NCBI GenBank assembly: GCA_937877165.1
Contig: CALEFO010000051.1
Coordinates: forward strand, 1 to 28,892
From: an uncultured Lachnospiraceae bacterium
GTDB lineage: Bacteria > Bacillota > Clostridia > Lachnospirales > Lachnospiraceae
Direction of reading: 5' to 3'
DNA: 28,892 nucleotides
The notes beneath the pieces were generated by a model. The model saw only the letters and a list, made by a program, of their open reading frames with translations. It did not search any database and was not told where the DNA came from. Positions 1-7,260 of the stretch are shown here, piece after piece; the stretch's first letter is position 1, and each line of letters begins with the position of its first letter. The translations under genes and the position numbers were made by a program.

Positions 1-55
1 AGCCCATTCGGGCATTTCTCCTCGGGGTGCCGCAAAAAACGCGGCACAGAAAGGT
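1..55 (+). repeat. Hairpin-array 5'UTR repeat, copy A (cut by window edge)
   Basis: These 55 bases are identical to the last 55 bases of the copy at 4132-4186 and differ at one base from the copy ending at 7394. They contain the end of a hairpin with a bulged A and the complete stem GTGCCGC/GCGGCAC with an A-rich loop. The copy ends in AGAAAGGT, which serves as ribosome binding site, exactly 4 nt before the ATG of the next gene. The left part lies outside the window. Confidence 0.9.
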
Positions 56-59
56 GAGA

Positions 60-572
60 ATGAGCGAAATATTCGGATCTGCCATTGATATTGTTGTGAT
101 TGGACTGATTACGGCGGTCATCGTTCTGCTGATTTTTCTGATCCTCACGAATAAAAAAGTGAAGGAAATGGATCAGAGACTTTATGATCTGACGGCCGGT
201 TCAGAGGGTGAGAGTCTGGAAGAAATGCTGGTACGAATTCTGGATAATTATGACGGAATCAATAAGCAGCTGGATCAGAATACGGGAGATATCCGTGATA
301 TTTATCGACGTCTTCACGGTGTCGTTCAGAAAATTGGTCTGGTAAAATATGACGCATTCAGTCAGATGGGCGGAAATCTGAGCTCTGTCATCGCTCTTCT
401 GGATCAGGACAACAACGGAATTTTACTGAACACGGTTCAGAATGTGGATGGCTGTTATTCTTATGTGAAGGGAGTTCGAGGTGGACGCAGCGATGTGACC
501 TTTACGGAGGAGGAGCAGGAGGCCATGGATATTGCACTTGGGAAAGGACAGAGCGGAGGAAGAAGAAAATAG
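60..572 (+). CDS. DUF4446 family membrane protein
   Basis: The product is a 170-residue protein with one N-terminal membrane helix (about residues 7-28, rich in I, V and L) followed by a charged cytoplasmic region with coiled-coil character, for example around LDQNTGDIRDIYRRLHGV. The C-terminal part (KYDAFSQMGGNLSSVIALLD) matches what I remember of DUF4446, a family of unknown function usually encoded beside parA/parB and serS in Clostridia. I chose the ATG at 60 because AAAGG lies just upstream; an in-frame GTG at 27 lies inside the repeat and has no good ribosome binding site. The parS site directly after the gene and serS beyond it fit a chromosome-segregation neighbourhood. The function is not known; a link to ParB is only inferred from position. 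Confidence 0.8.
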   Translation: MSEIFGSAIDIVVIGLITAVIVLLIFLILTNKKVKEMDQRLYDLTAGSEGESLEEMLVRILDNYDGINKQLDQNTGDIRDIYRRLHGVVQKIGLVKYDAFSQMGGNLSSVIALLDQDNNGILLNTVQNVDGCYSYVKGVRGGRSDVTFTEEEQEAMDIALGKGQSGGRRK

Positions 573-582
573 AATTTTAAGT

Positions 583-604
583 AAATGTTTCACGTGAAAC
601 ATTT
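583..604. other. parS: parS centromere site (ParB/Spo0J binding)
   Basis: The core TGTTTCACGTGAAACA (586-601) is the Bacillus/Firmicutes parS consensus as a perfect 16-bp palindrome, extended to 22 bp by AAA/TTT flanks. ParB family proteins load here and spread during origin segregation. It lies just past the stop of the DUF4446 gene. A half-site-like GTTTCAC follows near 645. parS sites cluster near oriC, so this is the best clue to chromosomal position. Confidence 0.93.
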
Positions 605-688
605 TGAAAAATGAAAACTCCGTCCGAAAGGAAACGCTAATAGGTTTCACACTATCAGCAAGCAGAAGTTTGAATTTCTTTGAGAAAA

Positions 689-719
689 TTCGGAAGTAAA
701 GAAGCAGTTACGCTATAAT
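689..719 (+). promoter_or_regulatory. Probable serS promoter
   Basis: TATAAT at 714-719 is a perfect -10 box. The best -35 candidate is a weak TTCGGA at 689-694 (19-bp spacer). The leader to the ATG is only about 40 nt and shows no T-box or other structured element. Confidence 0.5.
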
Positions 720-760
720 AGCAGCATGTACATCCGCATGAGGCGGGAGAGGAGAAGAAC

Positions 761-2050
761 ATGATTGATATTAAATTTCTGAGAGAAAATCCAGAAGCAG
801 TCAAGGAGAACATTCGTAAGAAGTTTCAGGAGGAGAAGCTTCCGCTTGTTGACGAGGTCATTGAGAATGATGCAAAGGCTCGCAAGGCTCAGCAGGAAGC
901 GGATGAAATTCGCGCAAATAAGAAGAAGGCTTCCAAGCAGATCGGCGCGCTGATGGCGCAGGGCAAAAAGGAAGAAGCTCAGAAGCTGAAGGAAGAGATC
1001 GCAGATGATTCCCGTCTGAAGGAACTGGATGAGATCCAGAAGACTGCTTCTGAGATTGTACATAAGGACATGATGGTCATCCCGAATATCATTGACCCTT
1101 CTGTTCCGATCGGCAGGGACGATTCGGAGAACGTTGAGCTGCAGCGCTTCGGAGAACCGGTTGTTCCGGATTTCCCGATTCCGTATCATACGGATATCAT
1201 GGCTCGCTTTGACGGCGTAGATTTTGAGGCGGCAGGACGCGTAGCAGGAAATGGCTTCTATTATTTAAAGGGGGACATCGCAAGACTTCATTCCGCAGTT
1301 CTTTCCTACGCAAGAGATTTCATGATCGACCGCGGCTTTACATATTATGTTCCTCCGTTTATGATCCGTTCCGCTGTTGTGGATGGCGTTATGAGTTTTG
1401 CGGAAATGGATGCCATGATGTATAAGATCGAGGGCGAGGATCTGTATTTGATCGGGACCTCCGAGCATTCCATGATTGGTTCGTTTATTGACCAGATTAT
1501 TCCGGAGGAGTCTCTTCCGAAGACACTGACCTCTTATTCCCCTTGCTTCCGCAAAGAGAAGGGAGCACACGGAATTGAAGAGAGAGGTGTATACCGGATT
1601 CATCAGTTCGAGAAGCAGGAGATGATCGTTGTCTGCAAGCCGGAAGATTCGATGATGTGGTATGACAGACTTTGGAAGAACACGGTTGATTTCTTCCGCA
1701 GTCTGGATATCCCGGTTCGTCAGCTGGAGTGCTGCTCCGGTGACCTTGCGGATCTGAAGGTTAAGTCCTGCGACGTAGAGGCATGGTCTCCGAGACAGAA
1801 GAAGTACTTCGAGGTAGGTTCCTGCTCGAATCTTGGTGATGCACAGGCGAGACGTCTGCGCATCCGTATCAAGGGCGCAGACGGTAAGCTGTACCTGGCC
1901 CATACACTGAACAATACCTGTGTAGCAACGCCAAGAATGTTGATTGCATTCCTGGAGAACAACCTGCATGAGGATGGATCGGTATCCATCCCGAAGCCGC
2001 TGCAGATGTACATGGGCGGTAAGACTGTGCTGACTCCTCTGCATGATTGA
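761..2050 (+). CDS. serS: Seryl-tRNA synthetase
   Basis: The 429-residue product charges tRNA-Ser with serine in the cytoplasm (ATP-dependent) and has the usual family length. Residues 1 to about 110 form the Lys/Glu-rich coiled-coil arm that recognises the long variable arm of tRNA-Ser. The class II catalytic core follows, with the serine-binding TSEH segment, motif 2 (FRKEKGAHGIEERGVYRIHQ) and motif 3 (NNTCVATPRMLIAFLENN). The ATG follows GGAGAGGAGAAG. The gene has its own promoter, and the position next to parS is typical of origin-proximal serS in Firmicutes. A large ORF antisense to it is only a shadow. Confidence 0.98.
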   Translation: MIDIKFLRENPEAVKENIRKKFQEEKLPLVDEVIENDAKARKAQQEADEIRANKKKASKQIGALMAQGKKEEAQKLKEEIADDSRLKELDEIQKTASEIVHKDMMVIPNIIDPSVPIGRDDSENVELQRFGEPVVPDFPIPYHTDIMARFDGVDFEAAGRVAGNGFYYLKGDIARLHSAVLSYARDFMIDRGFTYYVPPFMIRSAVVDGVMSFAEMDAMMYKIEGEDLYLIGTSEHSMIGSFIDQIIPEESLPKTLTSYSPCFRKEKGAHGIEERGVYRIHQFEKQEMIVVCKPEDSMMWYDRLWKNTVDFFRSLDIPVRQLECCSGDLADLKVKSCDVEAWSPRQKKYFEVGSCSNLGDAQARRLRIRIKGADGKLYLAHTLNNTCVATPRMLIAFLENNLHEDGSVSIPKPLQMYMGGKTVLTPLHD

Positions 2051-2154
2051 TGGAGGCCGCTGAGCGGGTGGAAGAAGGGAAGCTGCGTTTGCTTTTTCAG
2101 AAACATTCAAGGAATGAGACAGGCTTCCTGCCCTATGCGGTTTACATGCGGTTT

Positions 2155-2183
2155 TTGACAAGTTCTGTATAAGTGTTTAGAAT
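2155..2183 (+). promoter_or_regulatory. Promoter of the DUF3881-like gene
   Basis: TTGACA (2155-2160), a 17-bp spacer and TAGAAT (2178-2183) form a near-consensus sigma-A promoter. Transcription would start about at 2190, inside the left arm of the terminator hairpin immediately downstream, so the promoter and the serS terminator are interlocked. Confidence 0.75.
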
Positions 2184-2184
2184 G

Positions 2185-2223
2185 ATCCTCACCTGAAACA
2201 TTGTTTTTGGGTGAGGATTTTTT
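2185..2223 (+). terminator. Intrinsic terminator after serS
   Basis: ATCCTCACC (2185-2193) pairs with GGTGAGGAT (2210-2218) and is followed by a T tract to 2223. Transcripts from serS form the whole hairpin. Transcripts from the overlapping promoter start inside the left arm and should escape. Confidence 0.85.
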
Positions 2224-2242
2224 ATGAAAAGGATGAACGGAT

Positions 2243-3136
2243 TTGAATAAATATTTACGTGCCATTGGCTTTTCAAAGTCTCCAAAGCGCAGCGAAATCT
2301 GCACACTGATCGAGCAGGGAATCCTTCATCCGTCTCATCGCGCCTATACGACCAATGAGAATGAGGACGATGCGCTTCTTGCACAGTTTGAGATCGCGTT
2401 CGGAGCGAATTTCGGATTAGCGGTCTGTGGGCAGTTTGATGAAAATGACCAGTTTTTTCCGGATTATGTATATCCGTACCTGAATTCCGAAGAAATCAGT
2501 ACCAGCGAAGAGCTTTCCGTGGAATCCAGAGTGGACAATGACTCTTTTGCCGGTGTTTGTGACGATCTGCGGGTTGGCGTGACACTGATCTTCCGCGTCC
2601 GGAATGCCATCGAATACCGCAAGAATGTGCATACAAGCTTTGAACCGCTGACTGGGGCAAGCGTTTCATTGACGGCGCTTTCCCTGGAAGGAAGCATTCT
2701 CCTTCCTATTTACAAGTCCGAAGTGGATCTTCGAAAAAAGGCGGCATTTGAGGAACAGAGAATCAAGTGGACCAATGCGGCGAAAAACGGTGATGACAAC
2801 GCAAGCCGGAATCTGACCATGCAGGACATGGATGTCTATGCCAGTGTTTTGTCTCATCTACAGTATGAGGATGTGTATTCTCTTGTGGATTCGTATCTGA
2901 TGCCTTACGGTGCGGAGTGCGAGCTGTACTCCATTCTGGGAGAAATCCGGAAGGTGGACTGGAGGAAGAACCTCCAGACGGGGGAGGATGTGGCAGTTCT
3001 TACCGTAGATTGTAATGGTTTGAGACTGGATATTGCTATAAACGGAAAGGATCTTTACGGAGAACCGGAGGTTGGACGGAGATTTCGCGGTGTGATCTGG
3101 CTGCAGGGACGGATCCAGTTCCGGCAGCCGCAGTGA
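2243..3136 (+). CDS. DUF3881-like protein of unknown function
   Basis: The product is a soluble acidic protein of 297 residues without membrane segments or signal peptide. It starts MNKYLRAIGFS, which together with the length and the position after serS recalls the DUF3881 family of Lachnospiraceae; the assignment is from memory. The start is TTG: upstream ATG codons at 2224 and 2233 are out of frame or stop at once, and AAAAGG lies about 10 nt before the TTG. The C-terminal part (residues 230-297) has alternating hydrophobic segments suggestive of beta strands, including a short repeat-like LRLDIAINGKDLYGEPEVG segment. It has its own promoter. No catalytic motif can be seen. Confidence 0.75.
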   Translation: MNKYLRAIGFSKSPKRSEICTLIEQGILHPSHRAYTTNENEDDALLAQFEIAFGANFGLAVCGQFDENDQFFPDYVYPYLNSEEISTSEELSVESRVDNDSFAGVCDDLRVGVTLIFRVRNAIEYRKNVHTSFEPLTGASVSLTALSLEGSILLPIYKSEVDLRKKAAFEEQRIKWTNAAKNGDDNASRNLTMQDMDVYASVLSHLQYEDVYSLVDSYLMPYGAECELYSILGEIRKVDWRKNLQTGEDVAVLTVDCNGLRLDIAINGKDLYGEPEVGRRFRGVIWLQGRIQFRQPQ

Positions 3137-3298
3137 GGTCTTCCTTGATTTGCATAGGAAGAGCAGAAAGCTGTGGTGGATATGCAGGGATTGAACTCGC
3201 AGATCCTTTCTGCATCACATCATTTGGAAAGAACAGAAATCTGCAGTACATGGAATGTAGAAGATAGAAGAGAGAAACAGGGAAAGGCAGGAGAGAAC

Positions 3299-4018
3299 AT
3301 GAAAATTTATCCGGTTGGTGACATGGCTTTGTCAGTTGATTTCGGAAATGTGATTTCCGAAAAGGTCAATGAAGAGGTAATGCAGCTGGAACACACGCTG
3401 CAGGAAGAAAAAATCCCTGGAATTCTGGAAATGCTTCCGTCGTACCGGGCTCTTCTGGTGCGCTACGATCCGGCGCAGCTTTCTTATGCACTGCTTTCAG
3501 AGAAAATCGGAAAAGCACAGGGGGAGAAAGGCTCTGGAGAGAATCACTCCAGCAGGAAGATCATTCGTCTCATTCCCTGCTGCTACGGCGGAAAATACGG
3601 GGAGGATCTGAAGGGAATGGAAGCTCTGACAGGTCTTTCCGAAAAGGAGATCATTGAGATACATTCCGGGACGGATTATAAGATTTACATGTTGGGATTT
3701 CTGCCGGGATTTGTCTATCTGGGCGGTATGGATGAGAGGATTGCAGCGCCGAGGCTGGACGTTCCGCGGGTGGTAATTCCGGCAGGAAGTGTCGGAATCG
3801 GCGGAAAACAGACAGGTGTGTATCCCATTGCGTCGCCGGGAGGGTGGCGACTGATCGGCTCTACACCGGTCCGATTCTATAATCCTTCTGCAGAAAAGCC
3901 GATTTTGTGCAGTGCAGGAGAATACATCCGCTTCGTTCCGGTCTCGGAGAGTAGTTATGAGAAGATCGCGGCAGATGTTGCGGCAGGACCCTATCGCGCA
4001 GAAATTGCGAATTCCTGA
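3299..4018 (+). CDS. pxpB: 5-oxoprolinase subunit PxpB (KipI family)
   Basis: The 239-residue product is a subunit of the bacterial ATP-dependent 5-oxoprolinase PxpABC, which opens 5-oxoproline to glutamate. The carboxyltransferase subdomain C/D signature is clear: YKIYMLGFLPGFVYLGGMD, then PRVVIPAGSVGIGGKQTGVY and SPGGWRLIGSTPV. I start at the ATG at 3299 (MKIYPVGDMAL), preceded by AGGAGA. A longer in-frame reading from 3173 adds 42 residues without family resemblance. The B. subtilis homologue KipI also inhibits the sporulation kinase KinA, so a regulatory side role is possible. pxpC follows after 172 bp of repeat-containing spacer. No convincing promoter was found in 3137-3298, which holds only a weak CTTCCT/AGGAAG hairpin. 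Confidence 0.93.
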   Translation: MKIYPVGDMALSVDFGNVISEKVNEEVMQLEHTLQEEKIPGILEMLPSYRALLVRYDPAQLSYALLSEKIGKAQGEKGSGENHSSRKIIRLIPCCYGGKYGEDLKGMEALTGLSEKEIIEIHSGTDYKIYMLGFLPGFVYLGGMDERIAAPRLDVPRVVIPAGSVGIGGKQTGVYPIASPGGWRLIGSTPVRFYNPSAEKPILCSAGEYIRFVPVSESSYEKIAADVAAGPYRAEIANS

Positions 4019-4075
4019 GAATCTCATGCGCAGCAGAAACTGCAGCATCGGTGTATCCGCACGGATGTTGCCACA

Positions 4076-4186
4076 TTCAAACACGAATTGGTGCCGCCAA
4101 GCAGCCTAATTTCGATGATCCCATCGGAGAAAGCCCATTCGGGCATTTCTCCTCGGGGTGCCGCAAAAAACGCGGCACAGAAAGGT
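4076..4186 (+). repeat. Hairpin-array 5'UTR repeat, copy B
   Basis: This 111-base element differs at 5 positions from 7284-7394. Successive hairpins are an imperfect GCCGC/GCAGC, CGATG/CATCG, GGAGAAA-GCCC with loop ATTC and GGGC-A-TTTCTCC (a bulged A on the 3' side), and GTGCCGC/GCGGCAC. It ends in AGAAAGGT, 4 nt before the pxpC ATG, so it supplies the pxpC ribosome binding site. Upstream, 4037-4075 (AACTGCAGCATCGGTG and following) resembles the module at 5269-5307 rather than the left end of copy C. Confidence 0.92.
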
Positions 4187-4190
4187 AAAT

Positions 4191-5222
4191 ATGAAAATGA
4201 CAATTGAAATTCCCGGTGTTCTGACAACGGTTCAGGATGAGGGACGTTACGGATATATGGAATACGGCGTGCGGACTGGTGGAGCGATGGATCAGGACAG
4301 CTTTCATGCCGCCAACCGCATTGTGGGTAATGAAGAAAATGCCGCGGAGCTGGAAATGACACTGATGGGAATCACGGCGGTTTTTGACGGAGACGGCGTG
4401 ATTGCACTGACCGGTGCAGATATGAAGGCGCAGCTGGACGGAGTACCAGTGGAACGGTATGCGGCAGTCAGGGTGCGCAGCGGACAAAGGCTTTCCATGA
4501 GAATGGCTGGGAGCGGATGCCGCGCTTATCTTGCTGTTTCCGGTGGAATTGCAGTTCCCAAGGTCATGGGAAGCTCTTCCACGGATGTAAAATGCCGCCT
4601 TGGAGGTCTGGAAGGCAGGGCACTTCAAGCAGGCGATGTGCTGGAAACGGGAAGCACCGGGGGCAGTACAGAAGAAAAGACAGGAAAGGCTCTTTCGGTA
4701 CGTCCGGAGAAATATGGCCATTCTGCCCATGTGCGTGTCGTGGAAGGACCACAGGCAGACTGGTTTTCCGAAGAGGCGAGAGAGAAATTTTTCCACGAGA
4801 TTTATCATGTGTCGGCGGAGAGCGACCGCATGGGAATGCGGCTGGACGGAGCGCCGGTTGAGAGCCTTCATGGAATGGATATTGTTTCGGACGGCATTGC
4901 GTTTGGCTCCATTCAGATCACGAAGAGCGGTATGCCGATTGTCATGATGGCGGATCATCAGACGACGGGCGGCTATGCAAAGATCGGTACGGTATGCTCG
5001 TTTGATCTTCCAAAGCTTGCACAGCTGCGGCCGGGCGATACGGTGCAGTTTGAGAGAGTTTCCGTGGAAGAGGCGCAGGCGCTGTACCTTCATCCGCAGG
5101 AGAGAAAACGGACGAAGCCGCTTGCATTGGCGATCGGTAATGGTGGGGGAGAAGAAACTACATCCCGCAGACACCGCTTTCAGAAATACAATTATTATTA
5201 TCGTCACGGAGATTTGAGATAA
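4191..5222 (+). CDS. pxpC: 5-oxoprolinase subunit PxpC (KipA family)
   Basis: The 343-residue product is the large carboxyltransferase-like subunit that works with PxpB in ATP-dependent 5-oxoproline cleavage. Family signatures are GVLTTVQDEGRYGYMEYGV at the N terminus, GAMDQDSFHAANRIVGN, and the C-terminal GSIQITKSGMPIVMMADHQT-TGGYAKIGTV stretch. The start is the ATG at 4191; its ribosome binding site AAAGG is the end of the repeat element. The last 30 or so residues (after about LHPQERKRTK) are basic and aromatic and do not resemble the usual end, so the tail may be a lineage extension. A hairpin module begins 9 bp after the stop. Confidence 0.93.
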   Translation: MKMTIEIPGVLTTVQDEGRYGYMEYGVRTGGAMDQDSFHAANRIVGNEENAAELEMTLMGITAVFDGDGVIALTGADMKAQLDGVPVERYAAVRVRSGQRLSMRMAGSGCRAYLAVSGGIAVPKVMGSSSTDVKCRLGGLEGRALQAGDVLETGSTGGSTEEKTGKALSVRPEKYGHSAHVRVVEGPQADWFSEEAREKFFHEIYHVSAESDRMGMRLDGAPVESLHGMDIVSDGIAFGSIQITKSGMPIVMMADHQTTGGYAKIGTVCSFDLPKLAQLRPGDTVQFERVSVEEAQALYLHPQERKRTKPLALAIGNGGGEETTSRRHRFQKYNYYYRHGDLR

Positions 5223-5230
5223 TCAAATTT

Positions 5231-5307
5231 GAAAGTGACATTATCGATATGTCACTTTTAAACTGCAGCACCGGTGCTGATGCACCGACTGCCGAATTCG
5301 GCAAAAT
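5231..5307 (+). repeat. Related hairpin modules after pxpC (copy D)
   Basis: AAAGTGACAT/ATGTCACTTT (5232-5258) is the same hairpin as in copy C at 7261-7286, with a 7-base instead of a 4-base loop. It is followed by AAACTGCAGCACCGGTG, which resembles the segment before copy B, then the palindromes GCACCGGTGC and GCCGAATTCGGC, and GGCAAAATTGC, shared with 13748-13758. The modules are the same family but in another combination, and here they lie downstream of a gene and before a promoter. Confidence 0.7.
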
Positions 5308-5320
5308 TGCTGGAAGTTTA

Positions 5321-5348
5321 TTGACAAGCGATATTCCCGCACTATAAT
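5321..5348 (+). promoter_or_regulatory. Promoter of the dat gene
   Basis: TTGACA (5321-5326), a 16-bp spacer and TATAAT (5343-5348). The sequence from the -10 box onward, TATAATGAGGATAGC, recurs with one change at the oleate hydratase promoter (22774). Confidence 0.8.
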
Positions 5349-5375
5349 GAGGATAGCTTTGGAGCAAGGCAAAGA

Positions 5376-5409
5376 CGCCGGATAGAATGAATTCTGTCCG
5401 GCGCTTTTT
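5376..5409 (+). terminator. Leader terminator/attenuator upstream of dat
   Basis: CGCCGGA (5376-5382) pairs with TCCGGCG (5397-5403), and the stem continues inward through AGAA/TTCT to a 4-base loop. TTTTT follows at 5405-5409. It lies about 20-55 nt after the predicted transcription start and 84 nt before the gene, so it would end a short leader transcript unless overridden. No known riboswitch aptamer was recognised. Confidence 0.75.
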
Positions 5410-5492
5410 CGTATCAGTGGGGTGACGGCCCGTAAATGCGGGCAGAACGCCACACATGCCATATCGCAGAGAATGCGAAAGGAGAGCGGAAG

Positions 5493-6338
5493 ATGAAGAC
5501 ACTTGGATACTACAACGGCAAGTATGATGAAATTGAGAATATGTCGATCCCGATGACGGACCGTGTGCACTGGTTCGGTGATGGCGTGTATGATGCCGGC
5601 CCGTGCCGCAACTACCACATTTTCGCAATAGACGAGCATGTGGACCGCTTCTTCAACAGCGCCGCTCTTCTGGATATCAAGATGCCGGTCAGCAAACAGG
5701 AACTGAAGGACCTTTTGAATGACCTGGTAAAGAAGATGGATACCGGAAACCTGTTCGTTTACTATCAGGTGACCAGAGGAAGTGGACTGAGAAATCACGT
5801 CTATCCGGAAGGCCCGGCAAATCTCTGGGTGATGCTCACTCCGGCGGAAATCGGAGATGGAAAGGCGCCGATCAGCTGCATTACAGAGCCGGATACCCGT
5901 TTCTATCACTGCAACATCAAGACCCTGAACCTGATTCCTTCCTGCGTTGCTGCGGAGCACGCAAAAGAGGCTGGCTGCGTGGAGACCATTCTGTACCGCA
6001 AGAACATGCAGAACCGTGTGACCGAGTGTGCACACAGCAATGTCCATATCATCAAGGATGGCAAGCTCTTTACGGCACCGACGGATGAATTGATTCTGCC
6101 CGGTATCGCGCGTGCCCATCTGATCCGTATGTGCAAGAAGCTTGGCTATGGAGTCAGCGAGACTCCATATGATCTGGATACGCTTCGCACGGCAGATGAG
6201 ATTCTGGTCACCAGCTCCAGCAAGCTCTGCCTGCACTGCAATACATTGGACGGACAGCCCGTCGGCGGCAAGGCTCCGGAAATGCTGGAGGATCTCCGCA
6301 GCCACCTGTATGAGGAGTTTATTGAGGCAACGAACTGA
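5493..6338 (+). CDS. dat: Class IV aminotransferase, probable D-amino acid aminotransferase
   Basis: The 281-residue protein is a PLP enzyme of fold type IV, expected to exchange amino groups between D-amino acids and 2-oxo acids (D-Ala + 2-oxoglutarate to pyruvate + D-Glu). The catalytic lysine is K143 in NIKTLNLIP and the PLP-region glutamate is E178 in RVTECAHSNVHIIKDG, compared with TEGSSSNV in typical family members. The start at 5493 has AAAGGAG 8 nt upstream; an in-frame ATG at 5436 is in the leader without a ribosome binding site. Between pxpC and the D-glutamate cyclase-like gene, a D-Glu-forming or consuming role is more likely than branched-chain transamination (IlvE) or 4-amino-4-deoxychorismate lyase, but specificity is inferred. 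Confidence 0.85.
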   Translation: MKTLGYYNGKYDEIENMSIPMTDRVHWFGDGVYDAGPCRNYHIFAIDEHVDRFFNSAALLDIKMPVSKQELKDLLNDLVKKMDTGNLFVYYQVTRGSGLRNHVYPEGPANLWVMLTPAEIGDGKAPISCITEPDTRFYHCNIKTLNLIPSCVAAEHAKEAGCVETILYRKNMQNRVTECAHSNVHIIKDGKLFTAPTDELILPGIARAHLIRMCKKLGYGVSETPYDLDTLRTADEILVTSSSKLCLHCNTLDGQPVGGKAPEMLEDLRSHLYEEFIEATN

Positions 6339-6415
6339 GTTTTTTTCGGGAAAAGGAGAGATTCCGCCGGCCGATGCCGACGGGATCTTTCTTTCGACAA
6401 AGGAGAAAAGAGAAT

Positions 6416-7201
6416 ATGGACTATACAACCATGCTTCCGGCGGAAGTAAGAAAAAGAATCCGTACAGGTGAAATTACCGGTCAGACATCCGGAATGTGCC
6501 AGGGCTACGCACAGGCCAACCTTGTTGCACTGCCGCGGGACATCGCCTATGATTTTCTTCTGTTTGCCCAGAGAAATCCGCGGGCCTGCCCGCTTTTGGA
6601 GGTCAGCGACACCGGCAGCAGAGAGCTTCATGAGATCGCAAGGGATGCAGACATCGCAAGAGACATTCCGCGCTACCGGATTTACGAGAAGGGTGTTCTT
6701 ACCAAAGAAGTGGAGGATGCTTCTTCCTACTGGAGAGAGGACCTTGTAAGCTTTTTGATCGGATGCAGCTTCTCGTTTGAGGGAGACCTTCTGGCAGCAG
6801 ATGTTCCGGTCCGTCAGATCGAAGAGGGCCGGAATGTGCCGATGTACAACACGAACATTCCCTGCCGATCCGCCGGAATTTTCCATGGAAACATGGTTGT
6901 GTCCATGCGGCCGATTCCGTATGAGCTGGTACCGAAGGCTGTTCTCATTACGGGAGCAATGCCGAAGGTACATGGTGCGCCGATTCATATCGGAGATCCC
7001 TCGGTGATCGGCATCCATGACTTGGAGCATCCGGACTACGGCGATATGGTGACCATTCGGGAGGGTGAGGTTCCGGTCTTCTGGCCGTGCGGCGTGACTC
7101 CGCAGAATGTGATCATGCAGTCAAAGCCGGATTATGTCATCACACATGCGCCTGGGCATATGTTCCTGACGGATGTGAAGAATGTAAATCTGAAATATTG
7201 A
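6416..7201 (+). CDS. DUF1445 protein, putative hydro-lyase / D-glutamate cyclase family (YcsI-like)
   Basis: The 261-residue cytoplasmic protein has the YcsI/PsgB (DUF1445) signatures TGQTSGMCQGYAQANLVALP near the start, CSFSFEGDLL, YNTNIPC, MRPIP, HGAPIHIGDP, and the C-terminal FWPCGVTPQN and THAPGHMFLTDV. The family corresponds to the N-terminal half of animal mitochondrial D-glutamate cyclase (D-Glu to 5-oxo-D-proline). The start at 6416 is preceded by AAAGGAG; the 14 codons upstream that extend the frame are not family-like. The gene lies 77 bp after dat with no promoter seen, so probably the same transcript. In B. subtilis ycsI lies with the pxp/kip genes, as here. Catalytic activity of the bacterial protein alone is not established. 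Confidence 0.88.
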   Translation: MDYTTMLPAEVRKRIRTGEITGQTSGMCQGYAQANLVALPRDIAYDFLLFAQRNPRACPLLEVSDTGSRELHEIARDADIARDIPRYRIYEKGVLTKEVEDASSYWREDLVSFLIGCSFSFEGDLLAADVPVRQIEEGRNVPMYNTNIPCRSAGIFHGNMVVSMRPIPYELVPKAVLITGAMPKVHGAPIHIGDPSVIGIHDLEHPDYGDMVTIREGEVPVFWPCGVTPQNVIMQSKPDYVITHAPGHMFLTDVKNVNLKY

Positions 7202-7260
7202 GAAGGTGCTGGTTCAGTCCCGGATAAGGAAGATGACCGGGAAATGCGAGGTATAAGTTC

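Noticed and set aside
27..59. N-terminal extension MPQKTRHRKV on DUF4446, pxpC and pxpA
   Set aside because: The same in-frame GTG occurs in all three because the repeat has a fixed distance to the ATG. It lies inside a hairpin with no ribosome binding site, while AAAGG precedes the ATG. The shared frame follows from the repeat; translation from the GTG seems unlikely but is not excluded.
601..760. T-box or other riboswitch before serS
   Set aside because: No AGGGTGG-type T-box motif, specifier stem or terminator is visible; the leader is only about 40 nt from the likely promoter.
1265..2161. 298-codon open frame antisense to serS
   Set aside because: It is opposite a certain gene; the Cys/His/Arg/Leu-rich product is typical of antisense shadows.
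4076..4186. Interpreting the repeat as a MITE or intrinsic terminator
   Set aside because: It has no matching terminal inverted repeats, no visible target-site duplication and no T tract. A mobile origin cannot be excluded without more copies.
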